Shown piece after piece: positions 30,830-42,370 of a DNA stretch of 64,000 nucleotides. The position numbers and the translations under genes are program-made. Position 1 is the first letter of the stretch. Every line of letters starts with the position of its first letter. The notes under the pieces are model-generated. The model did no database searches. It worked only from the letters and a program-made list of their open reading frames with translations, and was not told the origin of the DNA. Location of the stretch: positions 6,807,900 to 6,871,899 of the forward strand of contig JAJHZJ010000531.1 in the NCBI GenBank assembly GCA_023548195.1, written 5' to 3'. This DNA comes from Bettongia penicillata ogilbyi. Taxonomy: Eukaryota; Chordata; Mammalia; Diprotodontia; Potoroidae.

Positions 30830-31745
30830 GTACAACTCATCTTTCCACTGCTGCCTCATCACTTTCTTTCTCCTTCAGTCTCTTGAAATCAGTCTTCTAC
30901 CCCCAGCTCTCCACTTGAAATGACCATCTTCCAAATCCAATGGTCGTCTCAGTCCTCACACTCAACAACTCTGAAGCACTCGACTGAGCTGCCCATACCC
31001 TCTTCTGGATAATTTTTCCTCTCTTGGCTTTACAAAGCTATCTTCTCCTAATCCCCTTACCTAATTCTCCTGTTCTTCTTCTGGACTGACCTCCCCTTTC
31101 TTCAGGAAAGTGCTCCCCAAGGGTCTTTCTTTGACCCACTTCTCTGTCTCTAAATTATTAACCACAATAATAATAGCTAAAATTTACATAGAACTTTAAG
31201 GACTACCAAGTGCTATCCATACATTAGCTCTTCTGATCCTCTAAACAATCCTAGTGTTAGGATTATTATCCCCATTTTACACATCAGGAAACTGAAAATG
31301 GAAGTGACTAGCCCAGGGTCACAGATCCTAAGTATCTAAGACAAGAGTTGAACTCAGATCATCCTGGTTCTGAGTCCATCACTATACGCACTGCATAACA
31401 AAATGCCCCAAATTCTTACTTGGGACCTAGCATATGCTCTTCTGTCTCCTTGCTTATACAGGTCACTAAGTTTGGATTAAATTCCCTTATCTTCTTTGCC
31501 TTTGAGACTTAATGCAAATGCCACTTTCTACAGGAAGTCTTCTCTGATTCCCACTTTAGCAAATGACTTTTCCTTCAGAACTCCTTTTGTACCTCTCATG
31601 TAATTTTGCATTATAGATATCCTTACATGTCTTATTATCTCCCCAAACTATAAACTCCATGAGGATAAACACATATCTAATCTAAACTTTGTATCTCTCT
31701 CAGTACACAGTTGGTACTGAATAAAGGTCTGCTGAATTCCTGAGT
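30830..31745 (+). repeat. L2-like LINE split by a reversed MIR-like SINE
   Basis: L2 text occurs at 30840-31150 (for example 'gtctttctttgacccacttc') and resumes at about 31405 to the end 'tcagtacacagttggtactg'. Confidence 0.55.
31155..31400 (-). repeat. MIR-like SINE, near full length, inserted in L2
   Basis: 'ttatccccattttacacatc', 'agcccagggtcacagatcct' and 'gagtccatcactatacgcac' appear in reversed order. Confidence 0.65.
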
Positions 31746-32264
31746 CTAACTTAGAGTCATGGAAGACCTACCATTTCCCTACAGGTATTTCTGACCAGAC
31801 CTTAGATAATGTGGTTTTTAGATCACTGGCAGCGATCACCAAAAATGTCATCTTGGTGAATGGAGAATGAACTAAGTCCTCTTTCCCAAGCACTTAATTT
31901 GTGTCTTTCCCACAATGAGAACTAGAAAAATGAATTAGAAATGGGATAATGATAGGATTGAGTAAGTCAGGAAAAGAAAATTAGAATTACAACCCTAATC
32001 TTTTTAAAGGGAAGGGGTTAATTAAAAGGTATTATTAGACCAGTTTTGATCACAAGTTCCAGGGATAGACCTATGAAGTCTAGAGGGAGAAAACAGAATC
32101 TAATTCTTTCCAGTTAGGATAACTAAGCAGCCATTTCTGCTCTTGACTGGAGGCCTTTTGGCTAGATCTTGAAGGTTAGTTCATAAAGTCTATTGTTCCC
32201 TGGAACTGAGGAATGCCACCCCCCCTCCCATAAGGTGACTATCACCTTATCAAAGAGAGCAGAT
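31746..32264. other. Non-repetitive DNA
   Basis: No feature seen. Confidence 0.35.
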
Positions 32265-32425
32265 ATTATGGGAATTGGAAAGTCAGAATTTATAGCTGGA
32301 AAACTCATTTTATTGATAAGGAAACTCAAGTCCAGAGAAGAGTTTTGCAGGAAGGTCAAACTCAGAGACTGGATTTGAACTCAGGTCTGCAGAATTCTGG
32401 TCCAAGGATTCATTTCACCATATTC
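32265..32425 (-). repeat. MIR-like SINE relic
   Basis: 'ttgataaggaaactcaagtc' and 'ggatttgaactcaggtctgc' are reversed landmarks. Confidence 0.5.
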
Positions 32426-32734
32426 CATTGCAGCATCAGTTGTATTTTTTGTTTTGTCTTGTTTTTCTTGATGTTTTATGTTTGTTTTTACAAATAAGAT
32501 AACTGGTTTTTCTAAAACATAATTGAATTCTAGTGGGGATAATAGAAACAAAATCAAAAACAAAACCACCAGTAATAAATGAGTTCAGAGATCTTCAAAT
32601 GATTTTTCTAAACCTTCAGAGGTTTTATTTGAAATGGAACTTTATAGCAACCTATCATTGCTATGCCTTAACAGCCTTGTAAATGATACATATGTGGTTG
32701 GAACCATCTTGAATCAGGAGTCAAACGTGAATCA

Positions 32735-32800
32735 AATGAGATGATATATTTGTAAAGTGCTTACTTTAGCCCAATACCTGACACATAATAATTGCTTGTT
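32735..32800 (+). repeat. CORE-SINE 3' scrap
   Basis: 'gagatgatatatttgtaaag' then 'cccaatacctgacacataat' is the tail of a MIR- or MAR-type SINE. Confidence 0.5.
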
Positions 32801-33287
32801 CTTTCAAACCTTCTTCTTTCCCTCCCAATCTGGCTTGGGAAGGTCCAGAAGTTCTCCGCCCCATATTAACACATCAACAAAGATGTTCTTTAAACTATTT
32901 TTAAAGATCATTAAGCACTCATATTCTTCAACCTTTCCTACAAAACTTTCGTCCAATGCTTACTCAGCCCATTTTTTCCCTTTATGTAATTGACTTCTCA
33001 CTTCAGTTTTAACTAATTTCTTCATATTTAAGAAGTGAGGGTGGAGAGAAATCAATCTGAATTTTCAGCATTATTAGAGGTGATACTACTGTGTGCAAAA
33101 AGGCTAATAAAATCTTTAGTATTTCCTGCTGTGTCACACAAGTGATTAGGAATCCATCAACATGGTAGAAGAAAATAAGCAATGGAAAGAAAACACACAG
33201 AAATACTTAAAGGAAGTAATACAAATAACCTTGAAAACAGATTTTTTTTTTAAACCATGGGACCAACAAAAGCTCTCGTTTCCTTAC
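32801..33287. other. Non-repetitive DNA
   Basis: No feature seen apart from pyrimidine-rich text at 32800-32840. Confidence 0.35.
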
Positions 33288-33545
33288 AGAAAGTTGTTGA
33301 GTGTTTCAGTTGCAGCTGACTCTCCTTGGCACCATTTGGGTTTTTTCTTGACAAAGATACTGGAGTGATTTGACATTTCCTTCTCTGGCTAATTTTACAG
33401 ATAAGAAAACTAAGCAAAGAGGGTTAAGTGACTTGCCCAGGGTCATACAGCTAGGAAGGATCTGAAGACAGATTTGAACTCAAGAATATGAGTCTTCCTG
33501 ACTACAGGCCCAGCACTGTATTCACTGCACCACTAGCTGCCCCTT
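33288..33545 (-). repeat. Marsupial tRNA-type SINE, full length
   Basis: Reversed landmarks run from 'gttgttgagtgtttcagttg' to 'gcaccactagctgcccc'. Confidence 0.85.
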
Positions 33546-33907
33546 CCTACAAAAAAGGCCTCCTTCAACAAAGTCCTTTATAAGCCTCACCCAACCTTAC
33601 ATAAAATATAATCAGCTATTCTGTAACATAATCAAAATATACTATCAATACAATCCAGAGCTGGTCATATTATAACACATAATGTTATAATCAAAGTCAC
33701 AGATTTTGATTGAGTGGCTAAATCGCTAACCCTTCCTTTAAACTCTTAAACATACTACTGAACAGAGTGCAGGGGAAGTGTTATCTGACAAGTTTCCATC
33801 CTGGCTCTGTCACTCAAGAGCTGAGAGGCTTTAGGGGAATCACTCGCAGGAGACTAAGTTTCTTCACATGCCCAAGGGGGAAGAAAGCACTGTGAGAAGG
33901 ATCATGA

Positions 33908-34185
33908 TATAGGGATTGTCCTTTGTCCTTCATTCTCAAAGAGGACCTTGACATCAGGAAGATGATGACATGATTTGCAAGTGAACTGGACTTAAGTGAG
34001 GCAGGACTGTGCAAAGTCACCAGGCTCACCCTCTCTTTTGGAGCCATCTGGGTTTAGTGGCCAGATCTAAGTAAGGATGACTAGAGATGGCCCAGGATGC
34101 AGTGGGAGACGTTGGCCTTTTTAAGCTAATGTCTTTCTGAGTTCTCACTTTGACCAAAGCAACACCCATTTAATGATTAGGTCTG
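33908..34185 (-). repeat. RTE-tailed SINE
   Basis: On the plus strand it opens with 'tttgtccttcattctcaaag' and runs through 'tgcaaagtcaccaggctcac', 'gagccatctgggtttagtgg' and 'gatggcccaggatgcagtgg'. It is the reverse of 30574-30818, with a longer 5' part. Confidence 0.7.
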
Positions 34186-34189
34186 TTTT

Positions 34190-34520
34190 TCTAATACAGA
34201 AAGTATACTAGATTTGGCTTCAGAGAGCATGAGTTCAAATCCCAGCTCTGATACTGGCTGTGTGACTCTAAACAAGGCACTTAATTTATCTGGGCCTCAG
34301 ATTTATCATCTATAAAACGCAAAGAAGGGCAGTTAGATGGCACAGTGGATAGAGCAGTGGTCCTGGAGTCAAGAGGACTTGAGTTCAAATCTGTTCTTCA
34401 GACACTAGCTGTGTGACTCTAGGCAAATCACTTAACCCCAAATGCCTCCCAAAAACAAAATAAAATAAAACAAAATGCAGTGGTTGGACTACATGATCTC
34501 TACAGGCTCTTCTAGGTCCT
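34190..34520 (+). repeat. MIR-like SINE interrupted by a short SINE
   Basis: The head 'gttcaaatcccagctctgat' to 'tcatctataaaacgcaaag' is resumed after the insert by 'tggttggactacatgatctc' and 'ctcttctaggtcctgaaaaa'. Confidence 0.7.
34326..34478 (+). repeat. Short tRNA-type SINE nested in a MIR-like SINE
   Basis: It starts 'gggcagttagatggcacagt', passes 'gacactagctgtgtgactct' and ends in 'caaaataaaataaaac'. Flanks 'aaaacgcaa' and 'aaaatgcag' look like a worn duplication. Confidence 0.75.
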
Positions 34521-35209
34521 GAAAAACACGATAAGGTTGTGAAGAGAAGAGGAAATAATAATGTGAGAATGTGAATATATTTTGAAAAAAATCAAAAGCA
34601 TTATAAACTGTGTAACACTGTAAATTAGACCAGACAAGAGAGCAAATCTCTTCCTGCTAAGTTCCCTCAGCCCCAGTATGAATACACTGTAGTAAGGTAT
34701 AATACACGGAATAAGGAGTTGAAGTGGCTGAGTGTGGCTTTTATGTTTCTAGGTATGACTACAGCTGAACTCTTACATGTAAATGAAGACACCTGAGCCA
34801 TCCTACTTTTCAAAACAATGCCTTCCTAATTGGATCCTTTGGAGTTTACTCTAGCCTTTTACACGTCTCAACAGAACAGCCCTTGATTTTTCTTCAGTTG
34901 AACTATTTTGGGCTAAGCCATTCCCACAATATAAATAGAAATCCTACTGCCAAATCAAGAGAGAGCCATATTTTCACAACCCTGATTTAACTTGAGGGTT
35001 TAATTTCACAGCTGTGAAACTGGTGGAATGTAACATTTTAATTTAATATAAACCAATTTCATTCATTTTCAGAAAAGTGAAAGATGTTCATAGCTTCCAG
35101 ACAAGAAACTACAGAGCTCAATTTTAACAATATTTTCAATAACTGAAGACGAGAAAAGCGTGGTAATTCTAAACATGTTTCAATTTTTTACAACTCTTAA
35201 TAAAACACA
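34521..35209. other. Non-repetitive DNA
   Basis: No feature seen. Confidence 0.35.
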
Positions 35210-35550
35210 GAATAGTTGCATTGGAAGGGACCTTAGAGGTCATTCCACACTAATCTCCAATTTAAAATGGCAATCTACCCTGCAGCAGCTGTTCTTAAAC
35301 TTTTTGGTCTCAGAACCTCTGTATACTTTTAAAAATTAGTGAGAATCACTAAAAAAAACTTTTTCTTCTATGAATTATTATCTACTATATTAAGAGTTAA
35401 AGTATCTTAATATCATTATAAAAAAAGTTTGACCTCACAAATCTCCTGAAAGGTCTTAAAGACCATCAGAGGTCCCCAGGTCACATCAAGTCTCCAAATA
35501 TTTCCAGTGGCAGGAGGTTCACTACCTAACAAGACAACCAATTTTTATTT
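35210..35550 (-). repeat. CR1/L3-like LINE 3' relic with an insert
   Basis: Plus-strand text 'gcattggaagggaccttaga' and later 'tttccagtggcaggaggttc' with 'actacctaacaagacaacc' are reversed landmarks of the CR1/L3-type 3' end. Confidence 0.45.
35283..35480. mobile_element. hAT-like DNA transposon relic
   Basis: It opens with 'cagcagctgttcttaaactt' and 'ttttggtctcagaacctc', a terminal-repeat style of mammalian hAT elements, and ends near 'gaggtccccaggtcac'. No transposase frame is present. Confidence 0.45.
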
Positions 35551-36039
35551 CAATTTCAAAATGTCTTGCTTTTGATAATTTCCAGTGTTTTACTATTTAC
35601 CATGTTGACCTACTGAAAACAAAATAAACAAACTGTCTTGGTCCTCTGACTATATCTATATAGATTTCTGTGTGTTTTATGTGTGTGTCTGATAGGGTCT
35701 TAGAAGTGGATGTATCATCTAAAATTTAACAAATTACTTGTTTGTCTGGAAAAACTACACTACTAGAAAACTTAAGTTTTTGAAAACCAGTGGCAATGGT
35801 TACAGATGTTTTGTAGTCAAAATTAAATATAGAACTTGATAGCTAAATTGCTTTTGGATTCTCCGTACCCAGGCACAACCTTCTAAAGCTATGGAGAGAA
35901 TGCAGCCAGTCCAGGCTTGTCTGGCCTCCCTCAATATGGACCCTGTTAAGGCTGCTACCACAGCACACTCTGACTGATGAATATGTTTTCAGACTGGACC
36001 AGTCCTCTGTGATACCATAAGCACTACTATGCTCATTCC
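35551..36039. other. Non-repetitive DNA, perhaps L2-like at its right end
   Basis: Pyrimidine-rich text from about 35930 may belong to the L2 relic that follows. Confidence 0.3.
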
Positions 36040-36420
36040 CACCTTCATACCTTTGTTCAGGCTGTTCCAAGCCCCTACAATGCTCTCCTCCTCTCCTCCT
36101 CATATCCTTTCCTACCCATTCCCAAAGGCCTAAAATTCAGGGGTAAGAACCTGCGGCTTCAAGGTCACATGTGGCCTTCTAGGTCCTTGGGTGGGGCCTT
36201 TTGACTGAGTTCAAGTACAACAGAACAAATTCCTTTGTTAAGGAAATTTATTCTGTGAAGTTTGATTTCAGTCAAAGGGCCTAGAGGGCCTCACCTCTGC
36301 CCCTAGATCAATTCCAACTTCCCCTCTTAAGCTGATTTTCACTACTCCAGCTCATGGTGATTTTTCCTCCCTGAATTTCTACAGTATTCACAGTCTGTAG
36401 TAATTATACATAAGAAGAAA
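36040..36420 (+). repeat. L2-like LINE relic split by a hAT-like element
   Basis: 'tacctttgttcaggctgttc' and 'caatgctctcctcctctcct' lie left of the insert. 'ctactccagctcatggtgat' and 'tcctccctgaatttctacag' lie right. Confidence 0.5.
36138..36306. mobile_element. Palindromic non-autonomous hAT-like element
   Basis: The left arm begins 'caggggtaagaacctgcggc' and continues 'tggggccttttgactgag'. The right arm carries the reverse of the same text ('cagtcaaagggcc', 'tctgtgaagttt') and ends in 'gcccctag'. The right arm is shorter, so it has lost an inner piece. No transposase is encoded. The centre is near 36230-36245. Confidence 0.65.
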
Positions 36421-36424
36421 GTAT

Positions 36425-37353
36425 AGGAATTTTATTTCTGGTAGGAAATTAGGCTAGCTCTGACCAGGCCTTAACTTTAGTTAAGCTTCCCGCTTGGTGA
36501 TTTGCATGAACCTGGGCTTATGAGAGAGTTGAAAATAAATGAAAGGAAATTTTTCATTTTAAGTCAAATACAGATTGAGCTAAGAAAGTGAAACAGAAGG
36601 CAGATGCAAATAAGCTGAAAAGGCAGACATAATGCCTGAAGGATTCCCTGGCTAGCTGGCTGGCTGGCTGACTACAGATCTGAATCACAAAAGAGTTGTA
36701 GCTAAACTCCTGTCTTCTGAACTAAAAAAGTCAGTCATACATCCATCCCTCCACAAGAAAAAGCCACATAAAAGCTATAATTCGGCACAGAACAGGAAGG
36801 TGGTCTCAGCAAAGACCATGCTGAGAGCAGCTTAATAAATAAGCCTCAGGAGATAATAGTCTCCACTCCTTAGCAGCTCAGCTCAGGTGAGACCCCAGTC
36901 AGCTCAGCACAAAGAACAAATCAGAACAAGGATCCTAACAGTTTAAAGTGGTGAAGAAAGTATCTCATTGCCAATGACAGTGCAATGACCTGCATACAAC
37001 TTCAGTAGCTCTATGGAAAAGCAAAGAGAAGCCTTGGAAGGTACTGTGAAAATACAACAGAATATAAGGTGCCCTGGATATACACATTCCCTGGCTGATG
37101 TGTGTGTGTGTGTGTGTGTATGTGTGTGACCTACCCTTCCACTGTTGATGTGGTAATAATATACTAGGAGGGGTTATGTGAGAAAAAGGGGTCTTTCTTA
37201 TTTTGCTATGTTATTTAATTAAATACCCTTTTGCTTTGAACTAATGTGTCCCATGGTTCATCTGGTAAAAGAAACATCAATGGGGGCTTTTCTACCAACA
37301 AATCAAATAACTGCCTGGGATTCAAGATCTTTAGTTAGGAGTAGGGAAAATAT
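36425..37353. other. Repeat-poor DNA with a short (TG)n run
   Basis: (TG)n lies at 37099-37128. 'ggctagctggctggctggct' near 36650 is a small GGCT repeat. Nothing else is seen. Confidence 0.4.
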
Positions 37354-37600
37354 GCATTTACTGAATGCCTACTGTGTGCCAGGTACCATGCTAAGCACTT
37401 TACAAATATTCTCAATCTTTATCCTGTGAGGTAAGTATTACTATCATCCCCATTTCACAGCTGAAGAAACGGAGGTCAGCAAAGGTTAAATGACTTGTCT
37501 AGGGTCTCACAACTACAGTTAGGCTGAGGCAGGATATAAACTCAGTTTTGCCTGATGTGTGTATTATGTGTGTATTAAGCCTACTGTACTATCCACAAAC
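37354..37600 (-). repeat. MIR-type SINE, near full length
   Basis: Plus-strand text 'gaatgcctactgtgtgccag', 'ccccatttcacagctgaaga' and 'aatgacttgtctagggtctc' is a reversed MIR with its L2-like tail. Confidence 0.7.
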
Positions 37601-39424
37601 TGGCTCAAAAGAAATAATCTTGTCCAGGGACTCAGTGGCAGCCTGGCTGGGTGTGGTTATTGATGGTCTTCTACTGTGCGCTAAATTTCTGTAGCTTCCC
37701 TGTCAAGAAGCTTTGTAGCCACGGTAGCCCAGGAGATGGTAGCAGAGAAAGTAGCAGGCAGCCCTGAAGACATCAAAGAGTTGAGACCCAGAAGATAGTA
37801 GCAGAGAACAACTCAGTGACACCCACTAGAAAAAAATGATGAAACCAATGAAGGGCTGCTCCACGCTATAACCAGAAGTCAGAGACATGTGACACACTCA
37901 AGTGTGTCTGTCCTATCCTAGCCACGGAGGTATCTTGGCAACACTTGTCCCTAAGTATGCGCCCTATACTCGTTAGCCAGAACACAAAGGCCCTAGAAGT
38001 GTACCTGTCCCTGCACATGTTTCTTGATTACTCATATTCCTTAGATGTGTGCCCTACATGTGTGTCTTCATATGCACTCCCTAGCTATGTCTTCTCTGCA
38101 TGGATGCCTTCAACCACTAATAGTGTGGTAACTGGAGAAAAAGAATACCCCACATGTGCAGGGGAAACCTTTTTTGTCATTTTATTTGCAATACCATTTA
38201 ACTAAGTGCTTTTTGTTTTGAAACAGAATGTCCCCTAGCTGATGGACTGGTGAAAGTCAACATCCCAGGGCAGCCCATGAGTTATGGATCTGAGTAGATG
38301 TTCAGCCATCGAATACCTGGAAACTGAGACAGCTTATTTTGGAGAGGGGGAGGGGCACCATAAACCATAAAGCAAATCTGAGCCTTAAAACTGCTGCACT
38401 TCCCAAAACATGTAACAAGGCATTAGGAGACAGTGCCAAGGTGCCAAATACATTTTGCAGCGTAACCAACTGCTTTTCAACACAATCCTGCTCTTAAACA
38501 GGGTAGGCATACAAAGCCTTCAGCCTCTGCACATCTTCCTCACTTGGAACAGCCAGATCTTTGAATAAAAAGAGATTTCTGGGACACACAGTACATAATA
38601 TAAAACTCAAAATCAAACAATTATCTTTACAAAATGTAAGTTCTGATTAATTTCAGCCTTAAAGATTACTCCCTTTAATAGATAAACACACTTCCCAGTT
38701 GTATAATTTTCAGTCAAACAAACTTCAAATACATCCAAGGAAAGCATGATACTGTAGATAACAAACAGCCAAACAGTCTGTACTGATCAACTTGATTTTC
38801 ATCTTCGCCAGACAGCCAGACGCAGAGCAGCCTTGCATCCCTGCATGTGGGGGGGAAGATGAGGAGGGGGGTCACAACAGATTCCTTGGAATAATTGAGG
38901 GGTTCTTTTATACTTCTGAAAGTTCCCCACTAATGATTTCTTCCCCTTTGATTCTGTATTAATCATCATGGATCAGGCACTGATAACTGTCACTCTTCAC
39001 TTGGGCAGCGAGACAAAGGACAGAAATGAGAGTCTCACTTTTGACTTTCTTCTCTAAGAATGCGAAAAAAAATCTGGCTATTCCTCCATTGCTCCTGCAT
39101 CAGCCTGGTGGCTACATGTGTACTGGTGACCACGCATTCCATGTTGCTGATTGAGATAAAGAATTAAGGTTTAGGCCCTAAAAGGGAATTCATGTCTACG
39201 TGTTCTACAAGAATGAGAACATAACTAGAAAAAGTTTTGTGCCTATGGCAAACACCAGAAATGGCACCAAATGGTAGGCAACATGGAAGTCATCCTCAGT
39301 TAGGGAAAGGGACAAACCCTGGCCCACGGAGGAAGAAAGAGATCTCAGGACACCAAAAAGGCTGCCCTCCCCAACCCAGAAAACAAAGGACATCAGGTAG
39401 CTTTCTGTTACAATCAGCCAAAAG
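37601..39424. other. Repeat-poor 1.8-kb stretch
   Basis: No repeat family is recognised. It contains a minus-strand frame of 175 codons that starts in the SINE downstream (39205-39732) and plus frames of 86 and 75 codons. None resembles a known protein to me. Confidence 0.4.
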
Positions 39425-39665
39425 GCAATGCTGCATAATAGATAGAAAGATGGTCCCCAAGTAAACAGCTGGATCAAATCCTGCTTTTGACATGTATGGT
39501 CTACATGACCCTTAGTAGGGCCACTTAACTTTCCAGTGCCCCCACGCAATTCTTTAAAACATAGCCCAGGGGAGCAGGTGCTGATCTCAATTACTAGAGG
39601 TAATTTCTCCACTGATAGTTCGTTGACATGAATGTCACAGATCCGGTCCAAAAGTAAGGGGAGAG
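39425..39665 (+). repeat. SINE with a long unusual tail
   Basis: The head is worn ('ggatcaaatcctgcttttga'). The tail 'gggagcaggtgctgatctca', 'ggtaatttctccactgatag' and 'cacagatccggtccaaaa' matches 21573-21795 in reverse. The right half of the 175-codon minus frame lies over it and is a by-product. Confidence 0.6.
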
Positions 39666-40271
39666 GGCAAACCAACTCAGAACATAGGGTTTGGTTTGGG
39701 GGGCTAAGGGAGAATCTGATCCATGATTTCACTGGTGTAAGGAAAGCCTAATGAGAAAGTTTCCTCTGTGGCAAAGCTCAACAGCACTGCTCTGCAATTC
39801 TAAGTCTCAGAAAGATTTTTGGCCATAGGTAGAGTTGGGGCAGAGGAAGAGGGCCTTGTCAGAGTCACTCAGTCAATGTATACCACAGGCACATTTCTAG
39901 AGCCCCCTCTGTCTCTATCCCCTTATCTATACTGTCTTTGACAGCTAAAATAGTTTTAAAAAATAATTAATTGCTTCTTAACACTTGACCTTCAAGAAGC
40001 CTGGACGTTGAGGCAGAATGGTAATCTTTAAAACAAATTTGCTTTGGGAAAAGGGGCTGAAATAAGACTTGGAACCAACCCCCTCAAAACTTTCAAAGAA
40101 TCCTGTTAGAGATGGAAGGGAATTAAGAGAAGTATAGATTTGAAAGTGTAGGTTTTTAACAGAGAAATAATGACTTGTCCCAAATTCAAGAGAAGGTTCA
40201 TTTAAGCTCTCACTGAAGTTAAGGCGGAGCTGAAGCAGAGTCAGAGCCCAAGGGCCACTGACACAAAGATG
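39666..40271. other. Non-repetitive DNA
   Basis: No feature seen. Confidence 0.35.
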
Positions 40272-40415
40272 ACAGGAATGGAGGGGACCTTAGACATCAC
40301 TGTTCAATCTCTCATTTTACAGAAGAGGAAACAGAGACCCAGAGTAGGAATCAGAGCAGAGAACAGAAGCCATTTGTCTAGATTCTCAGGCCAATATCCT
40401 TTCAGTCAAGTGGTA
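40272..40415 (-). repeat. MIR-like SINE relic
   Basis: 'ggaatggaggggaccttaga' and 'cattttacagaagaggaaac' in reversed order. Confidence 0.55.
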
Positions 40416-41811
40416 GAAATGTCATATCCCTTGGGAATAAAAGAATGGAAACCCTTCCGGGACACTGGCTCTGGTCTCATGACTCAAGACAAGCAGCTAA
40501 GCAGGGGGGAAAGCCCCTTGGTCTGTCCAGGTACAGCCAATCTCACGAAGAGCCCACCACAATCCTGGGAGTCAACTCCAAAAAAGAGAAAGACTTTGGA
40601 AGCTGCATTCATATAGAAGAAGCTGGCTGTGTAACATGTCTGTGATTTCTAGCTAGCCTCTGCAGAGATTTCAGAAATAGAAATTCCTTTTAGGTGAGAT
40701 CAGGATCTCTCTTCCTTGGTTCAAGCTGAGATCTTACTTTAAAACACTCATCAGAACAGCTTATTCATTCTTGTACATTTTAGTCTGGTATATTCTAATC
40801 TATATAACTTCTTACATTTGTTTTTGCTATTTTGCTTAGATAAATAAGTTTTACTTGATTATTCACTATTTGCCGTGGTCTTTTGTATAAATACCATTTG
40901 GTGGAAAAGGTCAATCAAATAGGTATAATACTGGGGCAATCCTCACCCCTTAAGGGCTAGCAACTGGGGAACTGGCTTTTAATCTGAATCCACTGTACCC
41001 CTAGACTTAGAATACTTAGTGGGGTAGACAAATATAATTTGATTCCAATGCCTCTTTCAAAGGCTAGAGAAAAGGGCTCCCAGTCTTCTGGTTCTCTTGC
41101 TCCCCACAACACAAGAATCCCAGTTTCTCTTAGAGAAGGGGGAGGAGACAAGATGCTAGATTCATTGACAACCAATCACCCGTGTGAAGATACCTATCTT
41201 ACAAGGGCACACACAATCTTACACCTACATGAAGGAATTCTTTTCTGTGGGCCAAGGGTAGGAGACAGTTTCCCAGCCCATCTCTGGTTTCCAGACTATT
41301 TCCTCTCCACTAGCAGAAAGCATTGTTACAAGGCAACTTCTAAAGGTTCACATGTCTACACTGAGTGTACCAGACCAAACTACAGTTTTCCCTTAGGATT
41401 TTCCCTTAAGTAGAGTAACAACTTGGGTCCACCAAGGCTCTGATTTGGTCAGTCAAGTTGATCCTATCTCCTCTCCTGCCATCTCGTCACCTGCTCAACC
41501 TGACCCCTAACTCTACTCCCACCCCACCTGCTCTGCCCTATACCAAATACTGCCTCTGACTTCTTGCTTAGAGAATACAATCATGAAGTCTTAAATCAAC
41601 TACTCCCAGGTAAATTTTCCCACTTTTGAGCAATTCCTTGCCCTTGGGCAAAAATCTGTGTCCACTCTGATTATGGCTCTATATCCTAGAGTCTGAAGAA
41701 GGTACAAGACTGATACTTTCTTAAGGTATTAGTTTTTAGCAATATATTCTTTCCCAGTGTCATTTCTAATGTTTTTTAGTTGGCAGGTCTCTCAGTTTTA
41801 GCGTTCCAAGA
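40416..41811. other. Repeat-poor 1.4-kb stretch
   Basis: The 124-codon plus frame at 41039-41413 and a 115-codon frame at 40269-40616 have no recognised family. Pyrimidine-rich text at 41440-41570 may be a worn L2 piece. Confidence 0.35.
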
Positions 41812-41995
41812 ATTTCAAGCTGGAAGAAACTTTAGAGATCATCTCAACCACTTTAGGCCTCTGTTGCATCTATAAAATGAGAAGGTTGGACCAGATGCCC
41901 TTGCAGCCAGCTCTAAGTCTATGAATTTAAGAACCACTTCTTTTTACAGATGAGGAAACTGAGGACCAGAAGCAGACTTCAAATAAATAGCTCAA
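41812..41995 (-). repeat. MIR-like SINE with a small nested SINE piece
   Basis: 'gctggaagaaactttagaga' and, after the insert, 'tttttacagatgaggaaact' and 'gaggaccagaagcagac' are reversed MIR. Confidence 0.55.
41854..41931 (+). repeat. 78-base SINE 3' fragment with short duplication
   Basis: Text 'tataaaatgagaaggttgga' to 'tctaagtctatgaatttaag' is a plus-strand MIR-like tail. aaccactt flanks it at 41846-41853 and 41932-41939. Confidence 0.55.
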
Positions 41996-42129
41996 AATCA
42001 TCAATCTTGGAAATTAAGAAAGGTAAGGGTTAGTCTCTGCTCTCAGTAGGATTTAGATGTGTGCAGAGGAAGAAAAAAGAGGAAAATAGGACCAGGGAAG
42101 TTGTTTCCCTAAGTAAAAGCATAATGATG

Positions 42130-42370
42130 GAACAAAGCAAATAAGCATTTATTAAGCAACTCCTTATGTGGCTGGTGCCTTATAAATATTATCTCATTTT
42201 ATCCTCAACCTAAGAGGTAAGTGCTATTATGATCTCCATTTTACATCTGAGAAAACTGAGGCAGACCTGACCTGTGTCACACAACTAGTCAATGTCTGCA
42301 TCTGGATTTGAACTAAGATCTTCCTGACTCCAGGCTCTGTGCTCATCCACTGCACCACTGGGCTTGTAAT
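42130..42370 (-). repeat. MIR-type SINE, near full length
   Basis: 'aagcatttattaagcaactc', 'ccattttacatctgagaaaa' and 'tgtgctcatccactgcacca' give the reversed order. Confidence 0.7.

Noticed and set aside
39205..39732. 175-codon minus-strand ORF, the second longest in the window
   Set aside because: Its 5' half lies over a SINE tail (39425-39665), it resembles no family I know, and codon use does not look coding.
41039..41413. 124-codon plus ORF
   Set aside because: It has no recognisable domain, no splice signals at its limits and no clear codon bias.
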